A DNA stretch of 64,000 nt from Lunularia cruciata (GCA_948567375.1 OX419759.1:60540593-60604592); one strand, 5' to 3'. Shown: positions 12,459 through 25,070, numbered from the stretch's first letter. Translations and numbers: made by a program. The notes: a model not told the origin generated them from the sequence alone.

Positions 12459-13770
12459 TTGGAACTTGTGTTATCCAATTTGGAGAAGCCAAGATGTGAG
12501 TCCTGCAATCACGGAACTCTATTTAATCACACGCAGATCTGATGTCCTACCTCCAGAATTCGAACTCCCAACCAGCCGCTGCTATCTCATCGATCTAAGC
12601 CGTCGGAAGAGTTGCAGAAACAGATAAAACTAGAGGAAGCGGATATCCAACAACTTGTATCAGATTCCAGAGTTTAAAGTTATGATGATTTCAAATTTTA
12701 AATGCGGAATGTATCTTATATACCACTCATGAACGTCTCTATGCAGTTGAAAACTGAAATTGATTCGGATGGTCCTCGCTTTAAGATGCCTGAGGAACAT
12801 GGAAACTCCGTTGAACTTCAGACCCTCAGTGGTCTGCGCTTTGTGTGAAATTCCTCACTTGCAGGTGAATGAGTCTCTCAAACTTCCTAATGTTCGTATA
12901 GCCTCTTTGGGGCTGTCACCTTCGACTGAGAGGGAGATACTATCCAGTGTGAGAAATTCAACAGCATTGGAAGATGGAAGGGCGTTTCAAAAGTGCAAGG
13001 GTTCATTCTAATGAGGAGAAACCTGCACCGATAACGGAGAAGGATACTGCGACTTCTGAACAACCAAAGAGCTTCAAAGATTTTACCTTCAGCTCCTTGA
13101 GTGATCTAGGTGAACTTCTTCCTCAACCCCCACAGAATGTTGAAGAAGAAGAAGAAGAAGAAGAAGAAGAAACGGAAGCAGCTGCTGCTGCAAGGAAAAT
13201 CAAAGGTAAAGCCATTCTGACGGGAGAGGTTCCTACTTCTGATTGGATGAAACCTGATGAGTCCTTTGCTAGTAAGACAGAACCTTCAGTCTTCATTCGT
13301 TCCGAGGAGCAAGAATTTGAAGTGGATCTTGATCGTAAGATTAAGCTAGCAGATTCTTCATGGATTGGACATATCCTGTTGCGTAAGGAGGTCATCACAC
13401 TGCCTACAGGTCAAGAAATCCACTTGGAACCCTCTTTTAGTCCAGGACCTCCCAAGCTTAAGCCTCAGGGTCAAAAGTCTCTGGTGTTTAACTCAGCCAA
13501 GGAAGACCTTCAGCATCTTGAAAACGAGATGGATGTGTACAGTCAAGAGACCGCGGGCCTACATGGGGGCGTCCGAGAAGAATTGGAGGAAGTGATAGCG
13601 GGCGCACAGCAGACGATCACACATGGAGGGACCATGGACGTGAATGAGGCTATTAAGTACAACCAGAAACTTCTGGCAATGCAAGAGAAATTCGAGATTC
13701 TGAGCGTCCGACTGCATAAGGCGAGAGCAGAACTGGCCAAGGTGAAGGGTAAAATCGAGGAAAACATCCG
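12459..13770 (+). pseudogene. Unidentified acidic/coiled-coil gene, probably broken
   Basis: Several segments look like true plant exons. 12459-12495 (ELVLSNLEKPR, between AG and GTGAGT), a segment ending near 12671 with EELQKQIKLEEADIQQLV, one starting at 12747 (TEIDSDGPRFKMPEE), and a long frame from about 12974 to 13770. The last holds a ten-Glu run (13141-13171), an Ala run, SSWIGHILLRKEVITLPTGQ and a C-terminal helical stretch NQKLLAMQEKFEILSVRLHK. The pieces lie in different frames, one junction would need an intron of only 41 bp, and there is a one-base shift within the second segment, so I read it as a decaying gene, though odd splicing is possible. I do not recognise the family. The residues after 13770 look like read-through past a donor site. 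Confidence 0.5.
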
Positions 13771-13900
13771 TATGGGCTGCCGATGCTGGTGGTGCAGAAG
13801 CACGACCTTTGTTCGTGTTTCCACTTCCTCTTGCTTCAGAGGCATTACTACGAGACTCCTAGGAGCAGCCAGAAGGTCAAACTCCTCCCGTTCGCTTTAA

Positions 13901-16346
13901 TCATCACAAGGTCAATCCTCAGTGGCAGTGAGCACAGTGTTCGAAGTCTGTCAAATTACCCAACTATGTGCCATCGAACATAGTCTACTCAAGCATGTAG
14001 AGCTTGTGTCAATACTTTCACATTCCTGGTAGTACACAAATCGCATTCAGTGCATGCCCCGGCCGTCAGACCGACGAGTGTCTCGCACTTCCAAGATGAA
14101 AAAGGTTGTGACCATGACATAAGTTTGACAGTTTTGATCATAATATGCTAGCTGCCAGTGAAGGGGACCCCGGGATGAAGGCCTTCCTAAGTACGTCAAA
14201 GGTATGCGAAGGCCTTCGATTCTTACACGCTTTTCCACAGCTTCATTGTCATATGATCACTTTAAACTCATCAATTTTAAAGTCATGAAGTTTCTCTCAA
14301 ATTTTATAAGACGTGTGTTCTTTTCCTTTTGAAGGGGCGAGTGGCAACTTGAACTCATGTGAAGTGTTGCTGTGACTTTTGTTAATTGGAAGACATCAAG
14401 ATAATCTCGTGGCTCAGTAATTAATGTGGATACTAGAGTTGAATTAAGAAAAAGCTTATTGCTGTCATCGATTCAAAGTTACTGCCCATCTGCCCTACCG
14501 ATTGTCATAATGCTAATGAAGTCTAGATGATTATGTGTCAACGTCGTATCGACTGTGGTCATTTTGTTCCGATCTTTTTACATGATAAGCACTATGTCCC
14601 TTCCCGTAATGCGTGAAATCTACTCCTCTGTAAAGGATTAAGAGATGTCATGACTTGAGATTGAATATAGATCAGCATATTGGTTGAGACTGGCCTTACT
14701 TAAGTCCGAGTTTTGGGTAACAGCCGACAAACGTAAATATTTGGAGCAGAAATTGCTACAGCACACTTATAAGATTGATTCAAAAGCTTGTAGTATATAA
14801 AAGCACATTCTCACGAGCAAAACTTGCTCCTATGGCGACAATAACGATATCTTTTATTTATTGTAATCTCAAACGAGAACTAACCAGCATTAACTATGAG
14901 ATATTCCTATATCCTCAAACATTACTCTCACTCTATAAATTAAAGAAAAGAGATGCTAGTAACATCTTAGGTGCCTGTCTTTAACTCGAAAATGAGATAT
15001 GTGCACTAATTAGCTAGATTTTCCTTTCAGTCTACGCAGGCAGATGACAATCAAATAGTAAACTGATATTAGACGACTGGAATCCAAGAAGTCAAATTGA
15101 AGATGAGAACTTGACTATAACCTTAATAGTTAAGTTGTATTGGTTGCAAATGCGGAGTTCGATTTGGACGAATCAGATATATAAATCTCAAATATTTGAA
15201 AGTTTGAACAGATAAAATGTTAGAATATTTAATTCTTATGCTACAAAATCTTATTTCTTGTATAAAAAGGTAATCCACTGTAAAACATCCAAAGAGATGA
15301 TCAGACATACATCCAAAAGGACAACACATAGGCTCTTCAAATCATTTAAAAATTAGAACTTAATAAAAATAGTATTTGCTATATTTTGGATTTGCAAATG
15401 ACCACGGAATGGTGATCCAAATTCATGTTAATGCGTATTCTTTTCAAAAAAAAAACTCTTTGCCTATAATATTTGACAGCTTCGGAATTACTCCTGTATA
15501 CAAATTGCATGAGTTCTATTTATTTCTAAGACATAGTCAATACTAATCGTAAACAGAAATTAATACTACAAGATATGCCCGTAACATTACAATCTTACAT
15601 GCAAAACTTTAAAATAATAATAAAAATTTCTGCATCTGAATCAATTTTATGAAGTCGTCAATTCACTAACTCGATCAATAGTTCAATTTAACCTAGGTAT
15701 GTCTATATATTTCCAAAACCTAAACAAGATAATGTATTTTAAAATATCCCATATAGTTTTTCAAAATATCGGGTAATTCAGTTTTATCTTTGAAAGGAGT
15801 GGTCAATTTTGTAATAATTTTTATTGAAGGAGAATAATTTAGTCATAACTTTCAAATGTTATTGATTGGAAGTTTCAAAAGTATTCCGACTCAAACATGG
15901 AAGAAGAAAAATGCATAAATCTCACTCCACTTTTTTAAACTCCGTAATATTTTATGGTTGTTTCAGCTAATCAATCACCCCATATATAATTTTTCTTAAT
16001 TACGAACGATTTTCCACCTCTCTCTTGTGTACTTTCCTTAATGCTCATAGGTTCTGCAGTCTACTTCCATAGGTACTGCAGTCGGAAATCTGTACCTTCT
16101 ATTGTGCTCCAGGATTGTAAACTTACATTTTATTTCTCCTTCCTATTTTTTGATGTGGGAGAGTGTGTAGACGGGAGTGGAGAGGGAGAGATGTGAGAAG
16201 ACATATCTATAATTTTGGAGTGCTTTCTAGCATATAACACTAGAGTGAATAGTAGATTCTTTTTGTTTTTCAATTTTTGATCCATAGGTACCTAGATTGA
16301 ATACTATGGAGAATTAAGTAGAAAGTTATGAGGATTTTTAGCTTTT
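13901..16346. other. Intergenic sequence, nothing recognised
   Basis: Mostly AT-rich with scattered short open frames on both strands and no convincing gene. The last 200 bp (GA-rich around 16160-16190) may be the 5' end of the LINE-like element that resumes after the solo LTR. Confidence 0.4.
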
Positions 16347-17075
16347 TGTAATACCAAGGGTTAGCCATATGATCTAGATGTGAAATTTGGTTTGGTAACA
16401 TCTAGAATGATGTTATACATGATGGTCAAAATAGATCAGATAGAAGTATCACCAAAAGAGTACTTCTACTAATAGGGCAGACACCGAAATAGACTTGAGA
16501 ACCTTAGAACCAATAGCTAGACATATGATTTAAAGGTGAGAATTGGTTTGGTAACATCTAGAAGGATGTTACACATGATGGACTAAACAGATCAGAAAGA
16601 GGTATCACCAAAAGGGGACTTCTACTAATAGAGTAGGAACCGAAATATGCCTGAAATCTTTGAAGGCAATTTCGGAAGCCTAAACGGATGAATTAGGCCT
16701 CAAAAATGTGCAGATTCCAACGGAGGAAAGGCTAGCATTCCCTCCCCCCTGGTTTGTCTCGTCGAGAGCTTTCCAACGGTACCTTACTCATGTGATTCTG
16801 AGATTCCTACAAGAAGATTCCCTAAAAGATTCCCTCCGGTCAAAGCTTGTTTGACCAACCAGATAGGACCTAGACCAGACAGGTCACCCATCCAAGTAAG
16901 TAATCCAAGGGTGGAGCTTGCTGACATGTCACCTATCTGTGTCCCTAATCCTATGGTGGAGCTTCCTTGGATGAGATCCTCTTGTCTATATAATAAAGAG
17001 AAGGTGCTCCCTTGGGGCATCGAATGTTTGAGTGTGCAATCTGTGTTTTCTCTCTCTTGTCCTCGGAGTATTACA
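16347..17075 (+). mobile_element. Solo LTR, gypsy family A
   Basis: This 729-bp sequence runs from TGTAATACC to ATTACA and is flanked by perfect 5-bp target duplications CTTTT (16342-16346 and 17076-17080). It matches both LTRs of element A (41408-42144, 47250-48011). A TATATAATAAAG box lies at about 16987. The internal part of the element is absent, so this is the product of LTR-LTR recombination. The first ~300 bp is a diverged tandem duplication (about 16364-16510 and 16511-16660), each half containing GGTTTGGTAACATCTAGAA and a TATCACCAAAAG block. Confidence 0.93.
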
Positions 17076-17349
17076 CTTTTTTAGGGTTTAGAGTGATCAT
17101 TACACATTGAGAGTGATGGGTAGGGGGAATTTTCATTTCTAATCTCTTGGTTTTTATGATTAAGTTCCATGGGAATTTAGTTTGAAAATTTTGGAGATGA
17201 AAATTGAAAGTTATGAGAGTTTATAGTTTTTAGGGTTTGGAGAGATTGTTTTCTTATGTGAGTTGGGATGTGAGGGGTTGTGATTTTACATATATGAGGA
17301 GATATGGAGAGGAACATCATGTATTACTATCATTATTCTTGTGTTAGCC

Positions 17350-17505
17350 ATGGCTACACCTTCCCATGTGGGATCGCCTAGAGCGGCTCGGGATACACCA
17401 TGCACGGTGTGTCATCGACCCTTTACCTCGCAAGGGGTAAAGACCCATGTGGGAAGGATGCACAAGGAATATAATTGGACCACTTGGGATGCACACATGA
17501 GATGA
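17350..17505 (+). pseudogene. C2H2 zinc-finger N-terminal frame of the LINE-like element
   Basis: A 51-codon open frame from ATG contains CTVC followed by 11 residues and HVGRMH, a C2H2-type finger, and then ends at TGA. In related plant elements a finger of this kind heads the same polyprotein as the reverse transcriptase. The stop here is therefore probably a mutation; this placement is inference. Confidence 0.55.
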
Positions 17506-18159
17506 ACGACCACATCAACAACAATGACACTCGGGATTCCGCATGCTTCTTCTACCCCTTTGTTGAGTGTTTCAGGGATACCAATCAAATCGTGGGAATG
17601 GTTAGCTTCTAAGGGTGGGTTGCATTTTAGGGTTATTTGAGACTAGTTTTCCACATCCACGTCTATTCCATAGGCTACCTCACACACTCCATGATGAGGC
17701 TAGATAGGCTTTTTGCCTACCATTTGATTGCTTGGCACGTGATCCCTTGGACAAGTTAGCATGGTCTCTATTCCTCTCACTCCCTTGATGGTGTCTTCGT
17801 GATGCTAGAGGAGGATGTGCAGGGCAGAGAGAGGTGACTGCTAGTTTTGTTGATTCTGAGTGGGGGATTGGGCAGCCCTTCAAGAGGAGTCTATTAGGGC
17901 TACATGATTTAGGAGATAAACATCACCACAAGATACCATAGAGTCCACTCGATTACAACGGTGTAAGAAATTGGGTCAAGCGGGAGAGTTTAGTAGAGCA
18001 GCACGAGCACTACACTCTTTGTCTATGGCGAGTCCTACCCGATGAGACTATCATTTCCCTACGCTCACTACATCCTATAGCAGTAGAGAGACTACCACTA
18101 GAGGTCTTAGATTATCAGCTTGAGCAGCCTTTATGTCTTGATAGGTCACTATTTGCACA

Positions 18160-19330
18160 AGCATTGTGCATTGCCCCTCGCCTTTCCTCAAGAGGCTTGT
18201 CAGGGATGGTTTATGAGCACCTTAGAGATTGTTTCTAGACAGATGATCCTTCTAGTGGTTTTATCAAGTTGTTTAAGGTGACTGTAGTAGTAGTGAGAGG
18301 AGACATTCCTATGTCTGTTAATCGGGTGTTAGGTGCTAGTCCACTTCTCACGATGGAGAAGGACATAGGGAGCATTGGATAGATTGCTATTGGAGAGATC
18401 TTTTTGCATTTGGTTAGTCATACCATTGTCCTTCAGCATTGTTCTCACTTTCTATAGCACCTCAATCCACATCAATTTGGAGTAGCTCTTGGAGGATGTT
18501 AGGCTATATCTCTAAGCATTAGGGCACTCCTCGATATCCATCCAAAGTGGGTCGTCCTACATGTGGATGTTGAGAATGCTTTTAATAACATCTTATGGGC
18601 ATCCATCTTAGAGATCTTGGGGAGGCTGGTGGATCCTTGGCAAGTCTCATTCCTTTTGTGCGGTCTTTTTATGGCTCTCTTGCTTCCCTTTACTACCAGC
18701 ACGGTGGTTCACAAGAGGGAGTCATCGTCTTGGAGTCAATTGTTGGTACAAGTCAAGTAAATCCTTTGAGGAGATTGGAAACCTATTTGCCATGGCTCAC
18801 TTTAGGGCTCTCCTATTTACTACTTTGGCCATGCCAGGTTGTCTATTTCCCTCCTTGGCAGATGATACACACATCGTAGGCCCTGTAGATCAGATTAGGC
18901 AAGCCTTTGACTACTTGACTACCTAGCTACATTTAGTAGGCTTGAGAATCAAGGTGTCAAAGTGCAGAGTATGGTCCACTTTATGTATCTCTCTCCACCT
19001 TTAGCTTCCAGAGGGGTGTATCACATCCATAGATGGACTTTGTGTTCTTGGAGTGCCAATAGGATCGGTTAATTTTGTCACACGCTTCTTAGACATTGCC
19101 CTTGCAAATGATGTTCTCCATGTGGATGACCTTCCATTACTAGGAGATCCGTAGGTGGCATTTGGTATACTCTCCTCCAGTATTGCTTGTCAAACATTCT
19201 ACCTCATCCGTATAGTTCCTCCCTCACCGTCACGTCTGAGAGCATTTGATAGGAGGATTATGGGAGTCTTTGGTTATATTATTGGACCAAGGGCAATTTG
19301 AGTGTGTGATAGGGGATTTGACATGTAGAT
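18160..19330 (+). pseudogene. Reverse transcriptase region of the LINE-like element
   Basis: Frame-broken reverse transcriptase. HVDVENAFNNI (about 18560) is the conserved first catalytic Asp block. LIPFVRSFYGSLASLYY follows, and LFPSLADDTHIVGPVDQ (about 18840-18890, catalytic ADD block) lies in another frame, with VLGVPIGSVNFVTRF (about 19045-19090) further on. The order matches the C2H2/reverse-transcriptase retroelements of non-flowering plants and algae as I remember them. At least three frames are needed to read it, so it is dead. Confidence 0.65.
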
Positions 19331-20445
19331 AGACATCTCTACTGATCTTGAGAGGATTTTCCACCTTTTGCTTCACTATTGTCAAATTGGACTAGAGGTT
19401 TACAATCTTCCTTGATGGGGCGATAGTGTAAGCATACGCTACATTCTCTCTTAGTTGACTTGTCCATTCCTCAGGCTACTAGTGCACGTCTTTGCTTTTG
19501 CTTTGGCAAGGGTGTAGGCTCTTGGATCCTAGCTTGACCGTGCATTAGGGCATTTTGACTCTCACTAGCTACTTTCTCTACAACGATGAGGTTTTGCGTA
19601 AGTTTGGTCCACCCATTTGCATCTTCATTACTCACTTGTGAGTGTGGTTCTACACTAGATGCAACAACGGTCCATATAACACGGTTTCCTTTTGGAGGAT
19701 AGAGGATAACTACCCATGATGTCGTTAGGGACATAGTGTTTGCTATGGTACGAGAGAGTGGATACTTGGCTTGGAAAGAGCATTCATGTGCTTTGCAGAC
19801 AACATGTCTCAGGGTAGACTTATACTTGGTCTGAGATGATCAAGTGACAATAGCGGATATTGTGGTTATGGATCCCACACGGGATACCATTTTGGAGGAG
19901 TGATTACCCATCCCCTTGGATAGGCGGCGAGTGGAACAATAGGTTGCAAGGTCTCCAAGTATAGGGGCATGCAGCAAGGTCATCTCTTTGTTCCTCTAGC
20001 CTTGGAGTTATATGGAGCAATGGACACGACATTTGACACATTTGTCCAGGAGTGCACGAGAGCTTATCATGTTAGGCGCCAGGGGGTACCATTCTCACTC
20101 CCATACTTTGTAGCATATTTTAGACAGCGTGTGTCCATTGCTCTACAAAGTGCAGTGGTTGGTGCAATCCATAAGAGAGAAATCATCTAATACCTAATGT
20201 GATATTTCTTCGGATACTCCAGTTGTGTGTAGATCGTATGACTTGCATAGCTTGGATCCCTTAGGTGCGGTAAGGCCGATTTCTCATATAGACTCTATTG
20301 GGGCTTAGCTCCATTTTACCTTTTTTGTCTCTCCCTTGTACAGCTTGATGGGGTCTTCTCATCCTTCTCATCCTTCTTTACAAGGTCACCTTCTATCATT
20401 TCATAAACTTATCATACTTATATTTCATCGACTGTAAGTAAAATG

Positions 20446-20548
20446 GGGATAACTCCATTTTATCTCTTTTGTCACTCCCTTGTACGTTGTACGGGCTTGA
20501 TGGCGGCTTCCCATCCTTCGTGTTTGCTACGCGGTGGCCTTTACCCGC
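20446..20548 (+). repeat. Second LINE-like 3'-terminal fragment
   Basis: GGATAACTCCATTTTATCTC, TTTTGTCACTCCCTTGTACG and GGCTTGATGGCGGCTTCCC repeat the 3' end of the element that finishes about 50 bp upstream. It is a separate, shorter truncation and lies only about 330 bp upstream of the PEX19 start codon. Confidence 0.7.
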
Positions 20549-20876
20549 CCATTCCATCGACTTCAAGTCTAAATCCTTCGGTACTGTAGTCCGAACGTCC
20601 TACGGGGATTGTCTGTAAGCTTTGCCGTCTTCCCGGCCAAAAGAGGACAAAAGATATGGAACCTTACTCTCTAAGTCCAGCGGTGCTGGAAGTTAAAGTC
20701 CGGACTGCAACGGGAGTCAAGTCTTCACAGGATCGAGCTGATCGAGGTATGGGAGACGAGACGGACGAGAACTCGTGTGCAGAGGGGTGCGTGTACACAC
20801 AACGTAGTCACAAGCTTCGTTTAATTTTTAGGCAGAAGATCGACAAGAGCACTTGGTGATCTCGCAGCTACACGAG

Positions 20877-22948
20877 ATGGACGATTTGGAAGATCTCTTG
20901 GATAGTGAGTCGTATTTATGAGCCTTTTCTTTTTGGTGCTATTTACAAGTTACAAGGGCAGTAGGCAGCAGGGACGATCGGCAAGACGGCTCTGAATTCG
21001 CCAGCGGAATTGTGTTTGGATTGTCGAGGTTCTGAATTATGAGATACAATATTCTTAATGTATGCGGACTGGAATTTAAGTTCCTGCGATTGGCTGTTTG
21101 ATGTGCAGGTGCTCTGGATGATTTTAAGAAGGTGGAAATTTCGAAGCCGGAGGCGAAGTAAGTTCTGCTCTGTAGCTCTAAGTTGCATGTCGAGAGTATT
21201 CGGTTATATGACGCTTTGTCAATTGCTGTTAGCTACAGACTCAATGAGTGCAGTTGATGGTGGAGGTAGGTTTATGTCTACGCACTTAATTCTGGTACCG
21301 GATTGAATGGAGAAGGGCAAGAGCAAAATTTGTATCTGCGATAAAGGTTGGAGTATTGAGCGATGGAGGTCGAGTAGCTAACGCGAGATCTTTTATTTAC
21401 TGGTTGGTTAATAGGGCAAGTGGAAAGGAAACAGTCTCAAAAGAAAAATCAGCAGTTCGAGGCAGTGATGGGTCTGGACCTTCTGTTTCAGATGGAAGCT
21501 CAGGAGCAAAACTAGGGCAAGGGTTAGGGCTTGGATTGCCGACATTGACAACAGGTAAGAAAAAATCGTCTGGGAATAAGATTGGCTCGGCATCTGGAGC
21601 TGGTGCGACGAGCTCAGGCTCGAGGGAAAGTAGTGGAAATAGCCGGAATTCAGCTCCACAAAGACCTTTGTCCGCGACGTTAGATATGCTTCAGCAACAG
21701 ACTCGGGAAACGGTGGGAAATATCGATGTCCTCGACAAAGACAAAATTATGGGAGAGGAACTGGTAGAAAACTTGATGAAGCAGTTTGAAGACCTGGGCG
21801 GATCTCAGGTACTTCCTACAAGATGGGTGGGTTTAATTGCCGATGTTCCGAGTAGTTCTGAAGTTATCTGAAAGATAAGACGGATATTTTGGATGATGTC
21901 GTGACCAGAAACGATATTATGTTGATAGTGTTCGTATAGTTGTATTTTTCTATTCTGAATTGAATTGTTGCATCAACATCTCCCTCGTCTTCTTCTATGT
22001 ACAAATCAAAGTTACAATCTCTTCTTATAGTATCGACAGAAAATAAATTTTCAACTGACGTTTCCGCCTATGTTCTTTCAAAAAAAAAACACCAATAAGC
22101 TTTGCTCTCAATGGCCAAGGAACTCTTAACAGATTATCCGTGTTAGAATGTCTCAGGGATCCAGATTTTGAGCAGATCTGGCTTAGTGAGCTCAGAACAT
22201 GGGCATTTGGGAGTCTTTGGGAATATCACAACGGCTTCAGATTTTACTGAGCTTCTAGAACAAATCTCGTAGCCGTCTTTATGCTGAACAACTCCTTTGT
22301 TCTAATCCCTTGATCACACATTGGACTGGAAGGATATGCAATCAATTATGGACACAATGATGCGCCAACTGCTATCGAAGGAGGTACTGCATGAACCTAT
22401 GAAGGAAATAGGTGAGCGTTATCCTGAGTGGTTGGCTGCGAACAAAGCTCAGCTGAGTAAAGAAGACTATGACCGCTACACAAGGCAGCATGCATATATC
22501 ATGCAGCTGTGTAATGTGTATGATGCCACACCCGATGATTTTCCGAAGATTATGGAGCTGATGCATAGCATGCAGAACTGTGGCCAGCCACCAAATGATA
22601 TTGTGAAGGAACTTGCTCCTGGCCTGGATGTGGACCCAGATGGACTGCCAATGTACGCTACATTTCCAGCTCTCTATTCTGTGCAATCTCGATATTAACT
22701 GTCTATCGGTGCCTTTAGCTCCCAGTGCGCGTAAGGAGGATGTCGATGTATTAACGTGGGAGTAGAGTGCTGTCTTGCACACAAGAGTGTGGGATCAATC
22801 TCTAATGGAATTGTGAAACTAGACTTGCTGGTATATATATATGTACGGTGCCCTTATGTTCATGTTTTTTTGGTGTGGCGGGCATGGCAGGCTTCCTGAT
22901 TTTGGAGCACTTGGAGGTGATGGTCAACCAAATTGCAGTATCATGTAA
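20877..22948 (+). CDS. PEX19: Peroxisomal biogenesis factor PEX19 (5 exons)
   Basis: Exons are 20877-20904, 21109-21157, 21415-21808, 22333-22652 and 22891-22948, giving 849 nt and 282 aa. PEX19 is the mainly cytosolic chaperone and import receptor for peroxisomal membrane proteins; it docks on PEX3. The start [17 protein letters not shown] is the PEX3-binding N-terminus, exon 3 holds the GLGLPTL linker and TRETVGNID helix, and exon 4 the cargo-binding core with [25 protein letters not shown] and [12 protein letters not shown]. The 58-bp last exon ends in CSIM, a CaaX farnesylation box, which confirms the final junction. Frames stay open past 21808 and 22652 only as intron read-through. The acceptor before exon 4 (GGAAG) has a weak pyrimidine tract. 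All other junctions are canonical. Confidence 0.95.
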
Positions 22949-24831
22949 AAAATCGCCAAGACTTTCTCGCAACCAGCTGTGAATATATGAAGCTACCTTG
23001 ATTCTGTTAACCAATTGCTAGCGGGCACATTCCTTAGTTATCACAGGTGAGGATGCTGGGTGGTTCTTGTCGGTCAGTTATGTGAATACTTTGAATTGAC
23101 TGGGTTTCGTCGAATAGGAGGCGAAGTGGGAGGGATGATGAGTTCATCATCTTGTTCACCAAAGCTGGTAGAAAGAATTGTGGTCAGTTCCAACGTCATA
23201 TATCCACAGGATGTCCAAGGTAGTGTCTTTACTACCTTTATTGATAGACCCTGTAGCCAGTCTGGGTCAATAGAAACTAGATTTAGATCGAGAATGTAGA
23301 AAGCTTTTTTCTGTTCTTCACGAAAGGGAGCAAACTCGGTTAGGATCGAGATTGCGAAAGTGGTTTGTACCATGAGAAAGGCGTTCGTGTATCAAGGTGA
23401 AAACTTACGTCTTGTTTATTCGAATGAAACAGATTATGAGACGATAGTGCTGTACTTTGTAGGGTGTGGATCCCAGTTACACGCTAAGGAGCAATTGTTG
23501 ATACGAAATTTCATCTCGTATTCTTGCTACTGGTTTTCTTTGCAATGGATTTTATCAAAGTTTTTCCTCTAATCACCTGATTTTTTATGCGCTATCAGAT
23601 AAGTACTTTGGACAATTAGTTCCCATCTTGTTGAGAGAAATACTGCTTATAATGTTCTTGACTGACTTGCATCAAGGTTGTGAGACCTTAGTTACCGACG
23701 AATGCATTGCCGCTCATTGTTCTTCATGAATGCCACTTACCTTATGGTTCCTGGTGTCAGTCATATTGGACATGTTCAACGAGCTTTTCCGCAAGAATGT
23801 TGCCTGGAGTGTCTGCTTTTAGACCTGCGGATAAACTCTCGTTCCGATCATCTCTGACTTGACCATCACCGAAATTGTTTTGGCCGGATATCTTGCACTT
23901 GATGGATGAAATGATAAAGTTGCTGCTTAGTCCTTCCATATTTAAAATTTGTACCTACGTCGGAGTTTGAACCTTAACACCACGTGTACATTCTCCAGAG
24001 TTCCCTGCTGTGAAGATGGGAAAACAGACGCTTTCTGTCAGCACTAACATTGTCTACGACGCCCTTTTGAATTTTACTACAAATCACAACTGCCACTGAA
24101 ATGTCTAGAGGTGGTCTTATCCATCAAATCCTCCACTCTCGGCAAACTTCAAGCTTGTCTGCTAACGCATTTCCGTGTGCAACTGGTGTGTAGTAACGTC
24201 TCGTTTTGGTAAGGAAGGAATATCTCTTCGATATCCTCATCCCAAGTGCCATAGTTTTGACCTTCTCTGCACATGTACAATTCCAAGTTTGGTAACAAGG
24301 CGTAAGGCGCAAAAGATATTTTCTTGGCAAACGAATCTGTATTTAGTGTGGTGGATAGTAGTAAAATTAGGAGTGTGGGTATCTAAGAGCATACTTTTGT
24401 AGAAAAAGTAGCATTTATACGGGGTCCAGTCCAACTCAAAAGTATCAGCTTGAATCGACGCAGCATCATAGCTAACTGCTCGGTTCATTCTACATGGTGC
24501 ATCGATTAAAGAGTGCTTTCTGCTATCAACTTGTAAGCTCAACGACGTCTGGTTCCGTGATAGTGAACGAATAGTCATCGAGGTTGTCCTCTCTTCAGTC
24601 GAGGCATAGGACACTTTATTAATATTCATTTTTTAAATGAAAATGAATATTATATTCTAATATTCTATTTTTGGACTATTATTAAACTTTTCAAATTGTT
24701 CACTCAAAATAATAAATTATCAACTTCTAGTAAAGACGCTTGCACTTATCTATAATGTTCGTGAAATCTAATTATATGTATTTTTATTTTCATTTTTTAT
24801 AATCTATTTTTGTCATAATCAATTTAGACAA
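22949..24831. other. 3' flank of PEX19, nothing else recognised
   Basis: It probably includes the PEX19 3' UTR. Open frames of 60-130 codons occur on both strands (for example 24237-24629 minus) without recognisable domains, splice structure or homology. Confidence 0.4.
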
Positions 24832-24922
24832 GCCGTTATGGTGAAATCGGTAGAAGGAAGGAAGACCCTTGCTGTTAGGAAGCAGTTTTTAACGCATCTC
24901 TGTTCGAATCCGAGTAGCGGCA
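24832..24922 (+). pseudogene. trnL-UAG: Plastid trnL-UAG-derived tRNA pseudogene (in NUPT)
   Basis: The 91-nt sequence starts GCCGTTATGGTGAAATCGGTAG and ends CGAGTAGCGGC(A), with a seven-pair acceptor stem (one G-T pair), an anticodon loop GTTAGGA (anticodon TAG) and a T-arm TTCGAATCC. It resembles plastid trnL-UAG. The D-loop/anticodon side has extra bases (AAGGAAGGAAGACC) and the variable arm is altered, so it is almost certainly a non-functional nuclear copy. Confidence 0.75.
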
Positions 24923-25070
24923 TAAAATTACTAGAGTATCCTATAATTACAAATCTAAAAAATACTAATAACTAGTTTGCTATTTATTTTAATTTGTTTT
25001 ACAAAATAAAATAAATAAATAAATTTGTAAACGTACTAAACAATAACATAGTCTTATCGTTTATTATGAT

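Larger units (their letters stand above)
17081..20395 (+). mobile_element. LINE-like retroelement with C2H2 finger and reverse transcriptase, decayed
   Basis: This is the longest copy of the family whose 3' tails recur at 3.3, 10.4 and 20.4 kb. In order it holds an N-terminal C2H2 finger frame (17350-17505), a reverse-transcriptase region (about 18160-19330), and a C-terminal part (19575-20190) with LALELYGAMDTTFDTF and YFRQRVSIALQSAV. The 3' end contains TTGTACAGCTTGATGGGGTC. Stops and frameshifts are frequent. No LTR, integrase or RNase H was recognised. The solo LTR at 16347 appears to have landed in or beside its 5' part. Confidence 0.65.

Noticed and set aside
21408..21659. Minus-strand 83-codon frame inside PEX19 exon 3
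   Set aside because: Shadow of the Ser/Gly-rich PEX19 linker on the + strand.
24832..24922. Possible functional tRNA-Leu gene
   Set aside because: It sits among decayed plastid fragments, has inserted bases between D-arm and anticodon arm, and would be a plastid tRNA in a nuclear context.
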